NCBI RefSeq assembly: GCF_003265705.1
Contig: NW_020312788.1
Coordinates: 5,181,301-5,245,300 of the forward strand
Direction of reading: 5' to 3'
Length of the DNA: 64,000 nucleotides
From: Callorhinus ursinus
Lineage: Eukaryota > Chordata > Mammalia > Carnivora > Otariidae
Below are positions 9,977 through 22,319 of this stretch, one piece after another; position 1 is the first letter of the stretch; each line of letters opens with the position of its first letter. The notes beneath the pieces are model-generated. The model had not been told where the DNA came from, did not search any database, and saw only the letters and a program-made list of their open reading frames with translations. The translations under genes were made by a program, and so were the position numbers.

Positions 9977-12534
9977 GGCCAGGGAGGCAAAATTCTTGCT
10001 CTAATGGAGCTTGCTGTCTCTTTCTTATTAGATAAAATAGACAAACACAAACAAATCATATCCTCAATTTTGTCAAAATAGTAGGGTTCTTCAGTATACT
10101 TAAAGCTACCCATGACCTAAACACACCTCTAGAAGTTCACATCTTCGAGAACCAGCAGCCAAATTGAGTGGAAGAGCCAGACTGGTCAGTCCAAATTATT
10201 CCTGACAAGAAACTTGTAGCAACAGGTTTTTCTGTTCTTCAGTGATGTAGATCTCCCAAGGACTAATGCTCTGGAATTCCATGGTGGTTCCTGCCAGATG
10301 TCTTTATCAAAAGAGGAGAGTGAGGCTTTAATTCTCCATGAACTTCCTTTTCTCTTTCTACCCAGGAAAAAACATAAAGGGGGCATGCCTCTCTAGGGTA
10401 TGCCTCTAGGGAAAAGGCCAGGTTGGGCCACCTGATTTTACTGCCATAGCACCATTTCTCAAAACACATTCAATAGGGGAGTGCTCCACAGAGGAATAAA
10501 GCATCCCCCCCTTTGAACTGGTGAAGCATTTTGTCTGACACTCTTATATGGCATTTTAGATCCCCTGCAATTTGAAGCAATCTGTCCTGGTTCAAGTTCC
10601 TATTTTAGTGATCTTGGATGTGTTATCTCACATTTGATGATCAAGTTCCCTGCGGAAGTTCTCTCTTTATTTCTTTGTGAAGTAGTTTTGGTTTTGTTTT
10701 AATGTCCATTTAAAACCTGGGGAGGGAGGGCGGAAATCCTAGGAAACTGAAGCCCAGAGAATGAATGACTCCCAAAAGTTCCAGCTGAGGCTCTTTACCA
10801 AAAGCATTTGGGAGCCATAGTGACCCATGACCCTGATCACCTCTTCTAGACATCCAAGGATCCAGGAATTCCCTGGTCATTGAATAATAAACCTCACACC
10901 TTCATTAGGAAATTCAGTGGGCAGGAGAGGTGGGGGTTTCTAAAAACATTAGGGGAAAACAAAAACCAAGCCCCACCTCCATTTCAATTTTCCAATTTTT
11001 CGCTGTCAGGCTTTGGATTGTGAGGGTTAGGCTGCCACACATTTTCTGCTTTAACGTCCAACAAGAAAACATGGGAATGCTGTGCCACCTAGAAGTCAGC
11101 CCATAAATATTTCTTGAAAGAATAAATGAATGAATAAGCCCAGACTTTCTCATTCTGGAGATTGCTATGAAGTTCTGTCTTCAAAGACTGGTTTAATTTC
11201 AGGCCAGTCTCAGAAAGAAAAAGCAGCCATTGTGATACAAGGGTGCTAACAAGGTTTCAGATGTGGGTTTTTTCCTAAAGCCCTGATTAAGTTTCATTAC
11301 CATTTCTCCACAGCAGATGATTTTATCCCAAGACAAGGAGAAAACAAAATGTCTTTAGTGCTCCGCAATTTTACCACTACGTTTGGCCAGAAAACGAGAA
11401 AACAGAAGGTAGTAAGGATGACTGGCCCACTCTTCAGGTCTGGAGGGAAGGTGTTTCTTGTGATTTAGAACAGTTCTTTGGGCTCTATGCAGATGAGTGA
11501 ACTACAGGGGCATTCTTCTTGGCAAAGTGGAATTGGCCATTGAAGCTGCTGAATCTTGAATGGAGTACTTGAAGGCTTTGACCACTCCATTGAGTGTGGT
11601 TGTGTTAAGGGAAGTTGACTCAGCTTTGAACCCTTCATCAGTCATGGAAGTTCTCTCCTGGTAGGCCACAAGACCACCCCACTCCATTCCCCAGAACTCT
11701 AGGCCCTTTGCCTTGACAGATAGATCTTACTTAGTGATACAGATAACTGTCCCCATTGATGCTTAATGTTTTTAGTGGTAAATTTATAACACACACACAC
11801 ACACAGTGTTTACAGGAGTGAATTCATAACACACACATATACACATATGTTGGTAGAATCATAAAGACTAAGAGTAATAACTTTCTATTTTACCACTTAT
11901 AACAATCCACAATTATTAATAATTTTTCCACAATACTCTTGATCCAGAGGTGGAGTCATTACAAATAAAGTGAGAGCCTTACGGCAAAAGAGGATTTCTT
12001 TTCCTCCAAACTACTCTGTACCACACACCCTGCCATTCTATATCTCCTTTCCCTGCTCTACAAAGGAGAAATACACAGAAGCTCTTCTAGGGGTATTGTC
12101 AATGATTAAAATTCACCAACCAGCATTTATTCCCTTGATACAATACGTTCTCGCTTGATGATAATATAGATTACTCTAGAGAGAAGTTACAGGTTTGACC
12201 TTGTCATCTTGACTATTTGTATGATTGAGCAGATTGCAAAGACTATGAAGAGGCTAGATAAATCTTCACAGTGCTATCAGAGGTAGATAAGGCTTTCACA
12301 GGCAATTTGGAGTATCAAGGAAAACCTTTCCCCACTGAACATCATGGGCAGGGTTGGCATTAAGACTTTATTTTTTTGCCTAGTGCATATGGCTAGTGAG
12401 GAATATAAAAGTGTAACACAACCACGGAAAGCTCTTGGAATAGCATCTGGTCCTATCAAACTTTGTTAACTTTTTTATGAATTTGAAATTAAGTGAACCA
12501 AAATTTAATTGTTAAAATATCCATTGTTAGAATT
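9977..12534. other. Long repeat-poor non-coding stretch
   Basis: About 2.5 kb in which I recognise no SINE, L1, LTR or gene. The only simple repeat is a short CA run near 11,789-11,807. The open frames on both strands (60-79 codons) lack domains, start context or flanking splice signals that would make an exon call credible. A repeat-poor block of this size could hold diverged older repeats or conserved non-coding sequence. Confidence 0.4.
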
Positions 12535-12735
12535 ATTTCACAGTAAGGTTTTGGAGTCAGAAACACTAGGATTCGTATGCCCCCTTTGCCACTTGTTAGC
12601 TGTGTAAACGTCAAGTCTCAGAGCCTTCTTTCCAGTTAAAATGGATTTAAGTATACCTATCTTGCAGTGTTGCCTTTAAGTAAGACAATGTATGTTAATT
12701 ATTTAGCACAATGATAACTCATTTAAATAATAAAG
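12535..12735 (+). mobile_element. MIR
   Basis: Reads 'ggttttggagtcagaaacactaggattcg...tttgccacttgttagctgtgtaaacgtcaag...aaaatggatttaag...cttgcagtgttgcctttaagtaagacaatgta', in the order of the MIR consensus. Confidence 0.75.
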
Positions 12736-13195
12736 ACAGTGATGATAATGAGTACAATGATGATGATGATGACATTTTCTATTTGAGAGATGCTTGTCAA
12801 GATTTTACCCTTTTCAGTGACTCTATTTGTGTTAAAATAATCCCCCAGGTAAGACATCAATGATGTCATAGTAGTGAGTTTTTTGAATATTAATTTCTTT
12901 TGATTTAATTCAATTAGTCCAAATCTATACATAGTCCCAAGACCCACCCTGGATCTAGCATTACAGACGGCCTTCCGACCTTCGTGCGTGCTTTGAGCTC
13001 TTTTCAATAGAAGCAAGTCAAAGGTTACATGTTGTCTTCTTACTTATTTCCTCAGCACTCTGTAAGCCCTTTGGGTTCCACCCTGAGGACTTGGCTTGTC
13101 TGTGCTTTCTTCTTGACATTGATCATTTCCAAAGAATCAGCTAAGACGGATTCCTTGCCCAGGATAATTTGATAATACACGCGCACGCGTGCGTG

Positions 13196-13199
<4 letters not shown>

Positions 13200-13231
<32 letters not shown>
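13200..13231. repeat. (CA)n microsatellite
   Basis: About sixteen uninterrupted CA units, preceded by an imperfect GC/CA run with several CpG steps (13,179-13,199). Confidence 0.97.
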
Positions 13232-13269
13232 ACTTATGGGTCTTCGTAATGGTTTTGATTGCTCTATTT

Positions 13270-13454
13270 CAGTGGTTCTCGAAGTGTGGTCCCTGACCAG
13301 CAGCAGCATCACCTGGGAACTAACTGGTTGAAAGGTAAATTCTCTGGCTCCCCTCCACATTGACTGAATCAAAAGTCACGAAAGTGGGGCCCAGAAATCT
13401 GTCTTATCCAGCCCTCTCCGTGAGACTAATGCGTGTTCAAGTTAGAAACCACTG
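13270..13454 (+). mobile_element. MER5A-type hAT-Charlie DNA transposon
   Basis: Non-autonomous element with CAGTGGTTCTCGAAGTGTGG at the left and ending GTTAGAAACCACTG, so its terminal inverted repeats are recognisable (CAGTGGTT versus AACCACTG). The internal part 'accagcagcagcatcacctgggaact' is the familiar MER5A core. The flanks CTCTATTT (13,262-13,269) and CTCTGTTT (13,455-13,462) are an 8-bp TSD with one mismatch, as expected for hAT transposition. Confidence 0.92.
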
Positions 13455-13464
13455 CTCTGTTTCA

Positions 13465-14765
13465 TGGTTTACAACTGCTTCGACCACAACCCGCAGCTGA
13501 CACCCACTTCAAAAGGAGATGAAAGTGGCTGAATCCTTTTTGAGGCAGTGTACGATTTTAAAAGGTATCAATCTGTTTTTCTTTGAATCTAGGACACTTA
13601 CAGGATAGATATCATCCTCCGCATATTCGTACACATAGCAGCTGTAGGTTAAGGTTCAAGCAGGGAATGGTGAGGACAGTTTCAGTAAATATCTTCCAGG
13701 CAACTTACACTAGGTCCCCATAGTTCACTATAACTGAATAAAATTAGAATAAGGAAAATTTCCCCTGCTAGGCTAATACGCTATTCATCTTAAACTTAAG
13801 AGTTTTGTAAACATTTCAAATAAACACCAAGTAGAATTTTCGGTAAGTGTGGTTGAATTTGACAGTTACATTCCAAATGGCTGATTTCATGGTTTGCAAC
13901 TGTTTTAAGTGTTTCAATTTGGCTGTTTAGTTACCTTCCCCCTGTGAGATCTCCTGGACTACTGTCTGCTTTTACCCATATCCTTGTAGCAGTGACTTCT
14001 TTAGGGAAAGATTAATCTCATTCTCAGTGGTGGAAATAAAATAAACAGTGCAATGTAAGCAACGTCTATTGACTTGAAATAAATATGTTTTAGACACAAG
14101 GTCTCTCTCAAGATGTTCAAAGTCCAAAAATCCTTCCCACAGGGTAATAACTGCACCACAGCTTAAACAAATATACTCTTGACAATTACATTGCACATCA
14201 TTTTATGCTGCATTATCTGCTTCTAAAAGTCAAGCCTTAATGTTTGCGGTCATCTCTTTTCAAAGAATTGTTTTAGCTTTCTGAGCTTTCTCTGGCCCTC
14301 TCACCTCATTTTCTTTTCCCTTCGTTTGAAGTACTCTTTTGAGTTTGCAAAGGAATCTCTTTTCTGAAATCCTGTTTCTGGCACAGGAACGAATTTAGAT
14401 GAGTAAGAGAAGTGATGAGATGCAAAGGGAAAAAGAGTGTTACCGATCTAGATCAAAATGACACTGTGTTTGTTGTAGGTGGTTTATTATTATGCATTAT
14501 CTCAATACTCGGGGAACAAGTGATTACCGTGCCTTAGAGGGGCTTCTCTTCTTCTACCTCCCAGCTGTGATGCTATGATTGACTCTGAACTGAAGAGAGA
14601 GAGAAACATTTTTAATGTCTATGGAGAATCAGGCAAGGATGTTCTCTAGTAGACTCTAGGAATAGAGATCCAGGAGGTGATTTCCGGACAACTAATGGAA
14701 ACTTAACAAGTCACAAGGTCTAATACTAGCTGGGGTCCATGCTCATTCTGGAGTCCATTCTCCTC
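13465..14765. other. Non-coding stretch, no gene seen
   Basis: Nothing recognised. The 74-codon minus frame at 13,972-14,196 has several cysteines but no spacing typical of a zinc-binding family. Confidence 0.4.
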
Positions 14766-14769
14766 CTCT

Positions 14770-15040
14770 GTATTATTTCTCTGCTGTTGCATAACTTAGT
14801 GGCATGAATCAACAGCACTCATTTGTTCTTGTTATGACTTCTCATGGCTTTGGGGGTTGACTGGATTCGGTAAGGTAGGTGTCTTGTGGCTGCAGGTAGT
14901 GATGACAGCAGCTGGCCCTCTCTGGACCCTCAGTGTGGTCTCTCCAGCATGACAGCCTCAGGGAATTGGGTTTCCAACGTGGCAATTCAGGGGTCCAAAG
15001 GCACACAGAGCTTCCAATCAGCTTTTTAGTTCTTTACTCT
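14770..15040 (+). repeat. Diverged copy of the unassigned interspersed repeat
   Basis: 'tctgctgttgcataacttagtggcatgaatcaacagca' and 'gacttctcatggctttgggggttgactgg' parallel the start of the repeat at 4955-5560. It is strongly diverged. Confidence 0.45.
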
Positions 15041-15164
15041 CAGATGTGAACACGCAGCCAAGGATCATCAGGCATTGGAGGAAAGCGCCTAACATAAAAG
15101 ATGACTAAATCAAATAAAACCGGGGAAAAAAGGAATTCAGAAGAAATGGATACAATAACATATT

Positions 15165-15400
15165 ATATAGGCTTACTATTTTCCAGGGACCCTTCTAATT
15201 GCCTAGTACCTATTAATGTCATTTGTACCTCCCAACAACCCTATCCAATGGATACTGTTATTATCTATATTTTACTAAGAAAACTGATAAACAGAAGTCA
15301 GGCAACTTGCTTATGGTTATAGGTCATAATCAATGGCACTACTGGTATTTTAACTGGCTGCAGAGTCTAAGCTCCTTACCCTTACACCGCATGCTATAAG
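15165..15400 (-). mobile_element. MIR, antisense
   Basis: 'acctcccaacaaccctatccaatggatactgttattatctatattttactaagaaaactgataaacagaag...caacttgcttatggttata' follows the antisense MIR core, then 'agagtctaagctccttacccttacaccgcatgctat', the antisense 5' part. Confidence 0.65.
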
Positions 15401-15489
15401 CCATTCCATGGAGCCGTGGCAGTGTCTCTATATAACATCTGCAGAGACAGAAGTAGATATTGCACCCATGAAACAAGAACAAAATACTT

Positions 15490-16880
15490 TTTAAAAGGAA
15501 CATTTAAAAAAAAAAGGGGTTCTTAAAATTTAAAAAGAATGTGACAGTACAAATAAAAACAGAGGAATTGTTTCGAGGAACTCTTTCAGAAACTCAAATA
15601 CAAAGCAAAGAGATGGAAAATAGAACAGGAAAGACAAAAACATCAGAGGTTTCATAGCCAGTGAATTAAGAGTTCCACAGTCGGAGAAGAGATAAAACAG
15701 AGGAGACGTAATTATCAAAGAAGTGATAGAATAAAAAAGTTTGGAGTTGAAGGACCATTTTCAGATCAAAGGGGCACATGAAGGGTCTAGCACAATGAAG
15801 GAAGAAAAGCCCATATTAAGGCTCATCATCAGAAAGCTTTAAAAGTTTTCCAGAGAGGAAAATCAGCTCTCATGACAAGGATTTAGAATTGGGCTCAGAT
15901 TCCAGTGAACCTCTCAACAGCAAGGCAGGCCATGTTCCAGTTGGAGCACTACGTTCAACATTCTGAGGGAAACTAATTTCCAACCTTGAGTTCTGTACCG
16001 GGCCAAACCACAATCAAACCTAAGGACACAATAAAGACAGTTTCTGATTTATAATATTTTAACACGTGTACCTCTGACGGCTTCTTTCTCAAAAGGCCAC
16101 TGAACTGTGTGTTTCTTCAAAATGGGGGAGTAAATAAAAAAGAGGAGGGCATGGAATCCAAACTAAAATGGGGAGATTGCAAATCAGCGAGGATGAGGAT
16201 AATCAGGACAAGGGCAGAGGAAATTTCCAAGACCACACCCATGCAGCAGCCATGAGTACAAAAAAGACACGCCCTCAGGAAGACCGTGTCCATGGAAAAG
16301 TAGTACTGATAGTTCACTGATGTGTCAGATTTCACTAGGGGTTTAACAACCGTGTCAGAATATTGAGGGTGTGTGAACGATAGGTACGTGGGAACCTAAG
16401 GAAACAAAACAGCGCAGGGCCATTTTGAAGTCCACGTAAAACAAAAATGAATACAAGAAAAGAAATGTAAGTTACAAAATGTGACGTGGTTCAGCCGTGA
16501 GTGATATGCACAGTTATTTAATATAGATCTTGAACACGGACTTAACCCCAAAGTATGCTATAACTATAGTGGGAAGACAGAAGGAGGGGATGTTTATTTG
16601 TGGTGTGTGATGGGAGGGGGGCATCAGACTACTTGATCTTCATTTTTCATGCAGGGAAATCAATCAAAAATGATATCTCAAATTGACAAGTCGATAGAGT
16701 GAGCAAGTAGTTGAAAAATTGGGGGGATATACATATCACAAACAAATCTAGTGCTGCTTTTGAGATGGGGCCATGGAACAGGGGCTAGCCACTTTTATGA
16801 AAAGCCCTAAGTGCTCTTCTCCTTATTAAAAGTATGCATACATATATTACTCTGATAAAATTAAAAATTAAATAAGATGA
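15490..16880 (+). mobile_element. Ancient L1 (L1M-type) 3' UTR
   Basis: The run 'gaaactaatttccaaccttgagttctgtaccgggccaaaccacaatcaaacctaagg...aataaagacagtttc' and the terminal 'aaaagtatgcatacatatattactctgataaaattaaaaatt' are typical of old L1 3' untranslated regions. It is purine-rich, heavily mutated and has no ORF2 remnant that I can see. Confidence 0.6.
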
Positions 16881-18190
16881 AAACTCTGTTGAAATAATTT
16901 GTCAGTCTTTCCCCACCAGTATCTATAATTGTGAATAGAAACCAAGAGCTGTTGTCTCACTTGGTGTGATTGTGGGTTTACTTGAAAACATCCTGTTGAA
17001 AGAAACGTGAATCCCCTTGATAGATGGGATTTTGTTCCTACTGAGGCACTGGAGGCCACTCTTTAATTGATTTTGTTATCAGAAGTAGTAACACACTGAA
17101 CTACCATCAGTCATTAATTTTCAAAGAAGTTCATCAGATAAGTCAGCACCATTTAGGAGTGCCGGAAGGAAACAGTCAAAGACTGAAGCCCTCAGTGCGC
17201 TTACAGAGTGAGGTCAATACCATCTTTGCCTCCCTCCCCCCACCCCCCCCACCCCCCGAAAAGTCCTATCTTGAAAGGACAGAGCTGGACTGGATGAGGA
17301 GAGACCTGCAGGGACAAAGTGGTGGCAGTCGGGGAAGTTTGGCACCTGAGAAAGGGTGAGCAGATTGAAAAACAGTATCCAGAAGAAGATGTTTTTCTGC
17401 TTCCCAGGTTTGCAAAACTAATAATGGTTTTAGCCATTTCAATAAACACACCTGAATTTAAGTATTTGTAGAAGTGTTAAAGGTATCTTAATTCACTTTG
17501 GAAACATTTCTAAACAATAACTTTTATTTGTAACTACATTTTCTCCTCAAGGACGTTTCTTAACTAGATCTCTAACCCAGTGGGTTCTGGTCCAAACTGA
17601 AGATGTGTGGAGGGAAAAGAAGACAATGCATTTTTTAAGTACAGTAGGAGAAGGAGGGCCTGTTTTTACAGCCTGTTGAAAAGTTGAGAGTATTGTACTT
17701 GAAAACAGGTTTAGGCAAGATCTCTTGCTATCTGGTACAATCTCCTGAATAAAACAGTAACTTTCCAGCTGATTCAAGCTAAAACTTTTGGGTTTCTCTC
17801 CTTTAGGTAACTGGTCTCTTTAACACCTGTTTTAAATTGGTGTCTGACTTCATGGAACACCTAACCTTTTTCATCATTATTTTTTAAAATCTCCAAACTG
17901 CACTCATTTTTCCTACCTTCTTACACATGCCTTTTACTTTAAGAAATACATCTAGTGTCATGCCCATCTCTTGGTCCTCCATCTCTTCTAATCACCTCCT
18001 TTCATCTGAAGGCTCTTTCCAAGTAACTTTCCCGTGAAGTAGAAATCACCCTTTAACAATACTGAAACGGTGCTATGCGTTTTAACATTTTTGGAGAGCT
18101 AGTTGCGAATATATAAGTAGTCATAGTCAGGAACCTTTAGGTATAAAATCTAAAGAGATAATCAAGCAAACACACATGGATGTTTGCCTT
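16881..18190. other. Non-coding stretch, no gene seen
   Basis: No repeat or gene assigned. A C-rich run (17,230-17,260) gives proline repeats in one frame. None of the short frames has a domain. Confidence 0.4.
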
Positions 18191-18194
18191 ATTT

Positions 18195-18795
18195 AACATT
18201 TGAATTGAAATTACTTAAATGTTCATTAATAGTGGATTGGTGAAATAACTACCGTAGAATTCCAGTACTACGCAGCATTATAAACAGTGATGTGGAGATT
18301 ATCTCTCTCTATACTTACCTAATTATTTATGTATCTTAATGTATTTTAAAGGGCTCAAGGGCATATTGTTAAGAGTATGGTACCCCATTTTTGTCTTAAA
18401 AATGTGTGTGTTCTTAATGTCCGGCCATAAAAATGTCTGGAAAGAGGTACACAAAACTGTTCATAGTGATTGTCTTTGGGTGCTGAGGAATATGGCTGGA
18501 TTTCTTTTTCTTTTCTTTTCTTTTCTTACATTTTAAAGAATTGTCTTGAGTTTGTTTTACCACAAACAGGTATTATTTTTTTTAAGATTTTACTTATTTA
18601 TTTGAGAGAGAGAGAGAGCGTGAAAGAGAGAGAGAGCGAACGAGCAGGGGGGGAGGGGTAGAGGGAGAAGCAGACTCCCTGCTGAACAGGGACCCTGGTG
18701 TAGGACTCAATCCCAGGACCCTGCAATCATGACCTGAGCTGAAGGTAAACACTTAACTGACTGAGCCACCCAGGCGCCCCTAGGTATTATCTTTT
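18195..18795 (+). mobile_element. Ancient L1 (L1M-type) 3' fragment split by a SINE
   Basis: 'cttaaatgttcattaatagtggattggtgaaataact...actacgcagcattataaacagtg' and 'aaactgttcatagtgattgtctttgggtgctgaggaatatggctgg' match the L1 region around the ORF2 stop and 3' UTR, plus orientation. A SINE (18,577-18,781) was later inserted into it. Confidence 0.65.
18577..18781 (-). mobile_element. Carnivore tRNA-derived SINE
   Basis: Reverse copy with TTAAGATTTTACTTATTTATTT at the left and GCCACCCAGGCGCCCC at the right. The TSD AGGTATTAT is at 18,568-18,576 and 18,782-18,790. It contains an expanded GA run. Confidence 0.95.
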
Positions 18796-19035
18796 AATCA
18801 CAGAAAGATTAAATGATTTTCCTCAAAAAAATACATACTACAAAAAATTATTCTTTGGTTTAAATTCTTTACAAATCCTTCCTCCTTCTAATGGCATTTG
18901 TTCCACTCTCTCATATATCCACATTATCTATGGGGGAAATAGCTATACAACTTTTGCATCCTAAAATAATAGTCCTGGAAGCAACTCCAAGAAATTGTCC
19001 CAATCTTTGAGCAAGATAATAACTAAGTTAAATAT

Positions 19036-19703
19036 TGTTATAAAACAGAATTCAACAGAATAAATTTGAAGAACTAACTGGCTAAGTCATGGTTCAGTCA
19101 GACAGCATCCCAGGCAACAGACAGATAGAAGGGTGCTTCTAGGAGTTGCACAAAATGGAAGGTTTTTGGAGGCGCCTGGGTGGCTCAGTTGGTTGAGTGG
19201 CTGACTCTTGGTTTCAGCTCAGGCCGTGAGATCGAGTCCTGCGTCAGGCTCCACCCTCAGTGAGGAGAGTGCTTGAGATTCTCTCTCTCTCTCCCTCTCC
19301 TTCTGTCCCTCCCCCTGCTTGCGCTTTCTCTCATTCTCTCTCTCTCTCAAATAAATAAATAAAACCTAAAAAAAAAAAAAAAAAGGAAGGTTTGTATAAG
19401 GAGGAGGGTGGGGTATGAATGTTATTAGCAAAAGGAAAGGATTGTTTCAGACAAGGTCACCTTCCTGTAGGGGTGAGGGAGGGTTCTTATCATGCAGTTT
19501 ACCTCATCTTCCTTTGGGGGATGGGGTGGGTCCCCGTGGCGGACTCCTTTGCATTGATCAGAAAATGCCTGACTGCCCGGTTAAAATACATTTGGGTGGG
19601 GGGTGGGGGGGGCCTTGAAACTGCAATTAGATTTGGTATTAAGCCGTGGTGTGGGGACTTGGCCTAAGTGATGCCATTTTGGGCCTATGGTTTTCTTTTT
19701 AAT
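19036..19703 (-). mobile_element. Solo LTR (endogenous retrovirus-type), interrupted by a SINE
   Basis: Same repeat as at 27,643-28,049. Read on the minus strand, it has a TATA-like box ahead of the R region ('TATACAAACCTTCC' here; TATAAAAACCTTC in the other copy). Near the 3' end, the position where the other copy has AATAAAGCCAGTTAGATC is here partly altered. The two copies share long, well-aligned blocks such as 'aaggtcaccttcc' and 'cctcatcttcctttggggga' on the plus strand. The element carries a SINE at 19,166-19,384. No internal retroviral genes flank it. The LTR subfamily is not assigned. Confidence 0.7.
19166..19384 (+). mobile_element. Carnivore tRNA-derived SINE
   Basis: Full copy with the head GGCGCCTGGGTGGCTCAG, a long CT-rich body and an AAATAAATAAAACC plus A-run tail. 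The TSD GGAAGGTTT is at about 19,157-19,165 and 19,385-19,393. It sits within the solo LTR. Confidence 0.95.
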
Positions 19704-20949
19704 AATGATTTTATCCATTTTCCTTGGGGACTATACCTAGAGGCAGTGTTGGGAGTGTAATGAAAAGGCCGACCGTGAATCTTAAATAGGACAGCGACAC
19801 CCTTTAAACAGAGGCACAACAACAACGACGAAAGCAGAGGCTGTAACTGCTTCCATAAGCTTAGCAACCATCAGTGGCAAGAACATTTATTTTCTGTGCA
19901 CAACGGAAGCCAACATCTCGCTGTTTCCTTAATGAAATGGGAAATAAACTGCGTACTTACTGGGAAGCCTGGAAATACAGTTGTGAGTTTTACAAGTTTC
20001 CAGAGTAAAACAGAGGTTTGTACAAAAGTTTTGATGATACCACATAAACATTTTGTGCTCCTCCCGGAAGGCGGAATAACTTGGTTACGACCACGAGGAA
20101 ACTGGCGCCTCTAGAACATAAAGAAAGGTTCCACTGACCCGCAAACCTCAAACCCATTGATATGGAAATGAAGCAGATCTTCTCAGAGCTTTCGGAGCAA
20201 CCAGCGACAGTTACAAGTTTTAGCCAAATTTCCTTTCCTGGCAATAAGTATGTATTACCTTTGCAAAAATGTTTACGTCTATGCTTGGGTTCATCGTTAC
20301 CGCTCGTATTACTAGTAAGGACAAGGAGCTTGGCTGAGGTCCAATTTAAGGTCTGTGAAAATTGGTTTGGTTTCCTTCCAGACCAAGCCAATGAAAATAA
20401 CTGGTTCCATTCATTTATTAGTCCAGATAAACAAAGCCAGTTTTATTCTGGGCATAATGCTTATCTGTGTGACTGACCTGCCCTGAAGCCCAGGGGCAGG
20501 CAGAAACCATGAAAAGCAGAAACTGAAAAGTTGGTTTCTTTCCCCAAGAGCCAACCATGTTCCAGAGCAAAGAGAAATATTACTCAAATGAGCTAAAGTT
20601 AAGAATGATAGGCTCTCTGGTGTTTTTGACCTTTAAATATAGGGAAAATAAAACAGGCTTACTCTGGAGTCCACAAGAACACTATGACTTTTGTACTCGG
20701 TGTGAAGATGCGCAAGAATGCAGAAGGATTGTTCACCAGAACACCGCTCCCGTTTTGAAAACGCCTCTCTTTCCCGAAGTGTTTCCCTTTAAAACTAAAT
20801 TATCATTCATTTTTATTTTAAGATCCTTAAAATAATCCTATGCATATTTGAGCTATTTGAAGGGCCCCTGTAATAAAACTAGGGCTGGGAAATATTGGCT
20901 TATTAATATGGGAATTAATTTCAAAACAAAAATGGCTTCTCTCTGTTAC
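19704..20949. other. Repeat-poor non-coding stretch
   Basis: About 1.2 kb with no recognised repeat. Overlapping open frames of 92-133 codons occur on both strands (20,162-20,476 plus, 19,990-20,391 minus, 20,557-20,835 plus). I recognise no protein domain in any of them and cannot find convincing acceptor/donor pairs around them. Conserved non-coding sequence or unique intergenic DNA is the most neutral reading. Confidence 0.4.
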
Positions 20950-21600
20950 TTTTCTTTCTTCAATTAAATAATTTTTAATAAAACATACATTAGCATGGCA
21001 AAAAATGCACAATACAAAGGATATACGATGAAAAGTATGCTTGTTGCCTAGACTGGATTCCCATCCAGAAGTAATCACTATTTGTACTTTCTTGCTTATC
21101 TCTTCAAAGATTTTCTGTGCATACACAGCATTCATATGTAAGAAATGAATATATAAAACATAGAGATAGATATTTAAATGTCTTACAAGTGGGAATTTTC
21201 TTCCTTATACCTATTCCGTAGTTTTATTTTTCTCTTTCTTTATCTTTCATGGTTTTTTTTTTAATTTAAAAATATGTCCTAGAGATCATTCCAAATAAGC
21301 CCATATAAATCTACATTATTCTTTCTAATGCCGATGTAATATTTAATTATATGGATTACCATAGTTTATTTAATCAGTTCCCTATTGAAGGATAGCTGGG
21401 TTGTTACCTGCTTCTTTCTTTTTCCTACAACCAATGCTTCAGTAAGTAATAAACATTGAGATATATGTCTTCCCATGTACGTGTAAGTATATGTAAGTAG
21501 GATAAAATTCTAGAAATAGAATTGCCTGGTCGAAGTTCTACCTCCTTTAAAAAATCTCCCTGTTTAGTAGATTTGACAAGATTTTGTTTTTTTCACTTGA
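20950..21600 (-). mobile_element. Ancient L1 (L1M-type) fragment, antisense
   Basis: The plus strand shows antisense L1 phrases such as 'catccagaagtaatcactatttgtac...cttatctcttcaaagattttctgtgcatacacag' and 'gtaggataaaattctagaaatagaattgcctggtcgaag'. It is diverged, with no open frame of significance. Confidence 0.65.
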
Positions 21601-22319
21601 ATAATTTCACAATGAAAATATGAAAAAAACAAAGAACTCACTGTATAAAACAGAAACAGTGATGGGCATTGATTTAAGGTCAATAAAACACTCATTTTTG
21701 AATGTCCAATGCCCCCCCCAAAAAATCAGCATGTAGATGCTATTAAACCAGAGAGAAAGGATCGCCACAGGCTTGTGCTCTCTTAAGAAACACCCAACTT
21801 TCAGTTCCTTAAAGAATTTGCCACCAAGTTGTGAAGAAGATACGTTCTAGAACATTTAAGATCTCAAAGCAATTCAATTCTGCAATTATTTATTGCCTGC
21901 CTCCTCTGTGCCAAGCCCCCGGGGACTGTAGAAAGAATTGTAAGCTGTCCGAGCCTCCAGGGACATGGCGGTCAGAGAAGACCTGTGCACCAACAAGGTA
22001 TTTCATGAAAGAACCCTGTTTGGGATCTCACTGTAACTTGGAAAAAAATCTTGATTTGACAAAGCTATGTCATAAGGAAAGGCACATTTCTCTAACACAT
22101 TATAGCTATAAATAAATATATTTTGAAGGAAGAAAGAATGGAGGAGGAATAAGAGGAAAGCAAGGGAGAAAGGATATGAGAAACAAGAAACAATCTTCAG
22201 TACACATCATCCAAAAAGACTTCTTAACCACGTCTTATTTATCTTTGTGTCCCCATCAGTCAAGTGATGGCCCCAAGTTTACACCTCATGACCCAGCTAC
22301 CTTGAATGATTGTTTCCTC
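21601..22319. other. Non-coding stretch
   Basis: No gene assigned. The 94-codon plus frame at 21,831-22,115 has no domain. Part of it ('attatttattgcctgcctcctctgtgccaagcccccgggg') resembles a MIR/L2-type tail in antisense. Confidence 0.35.
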
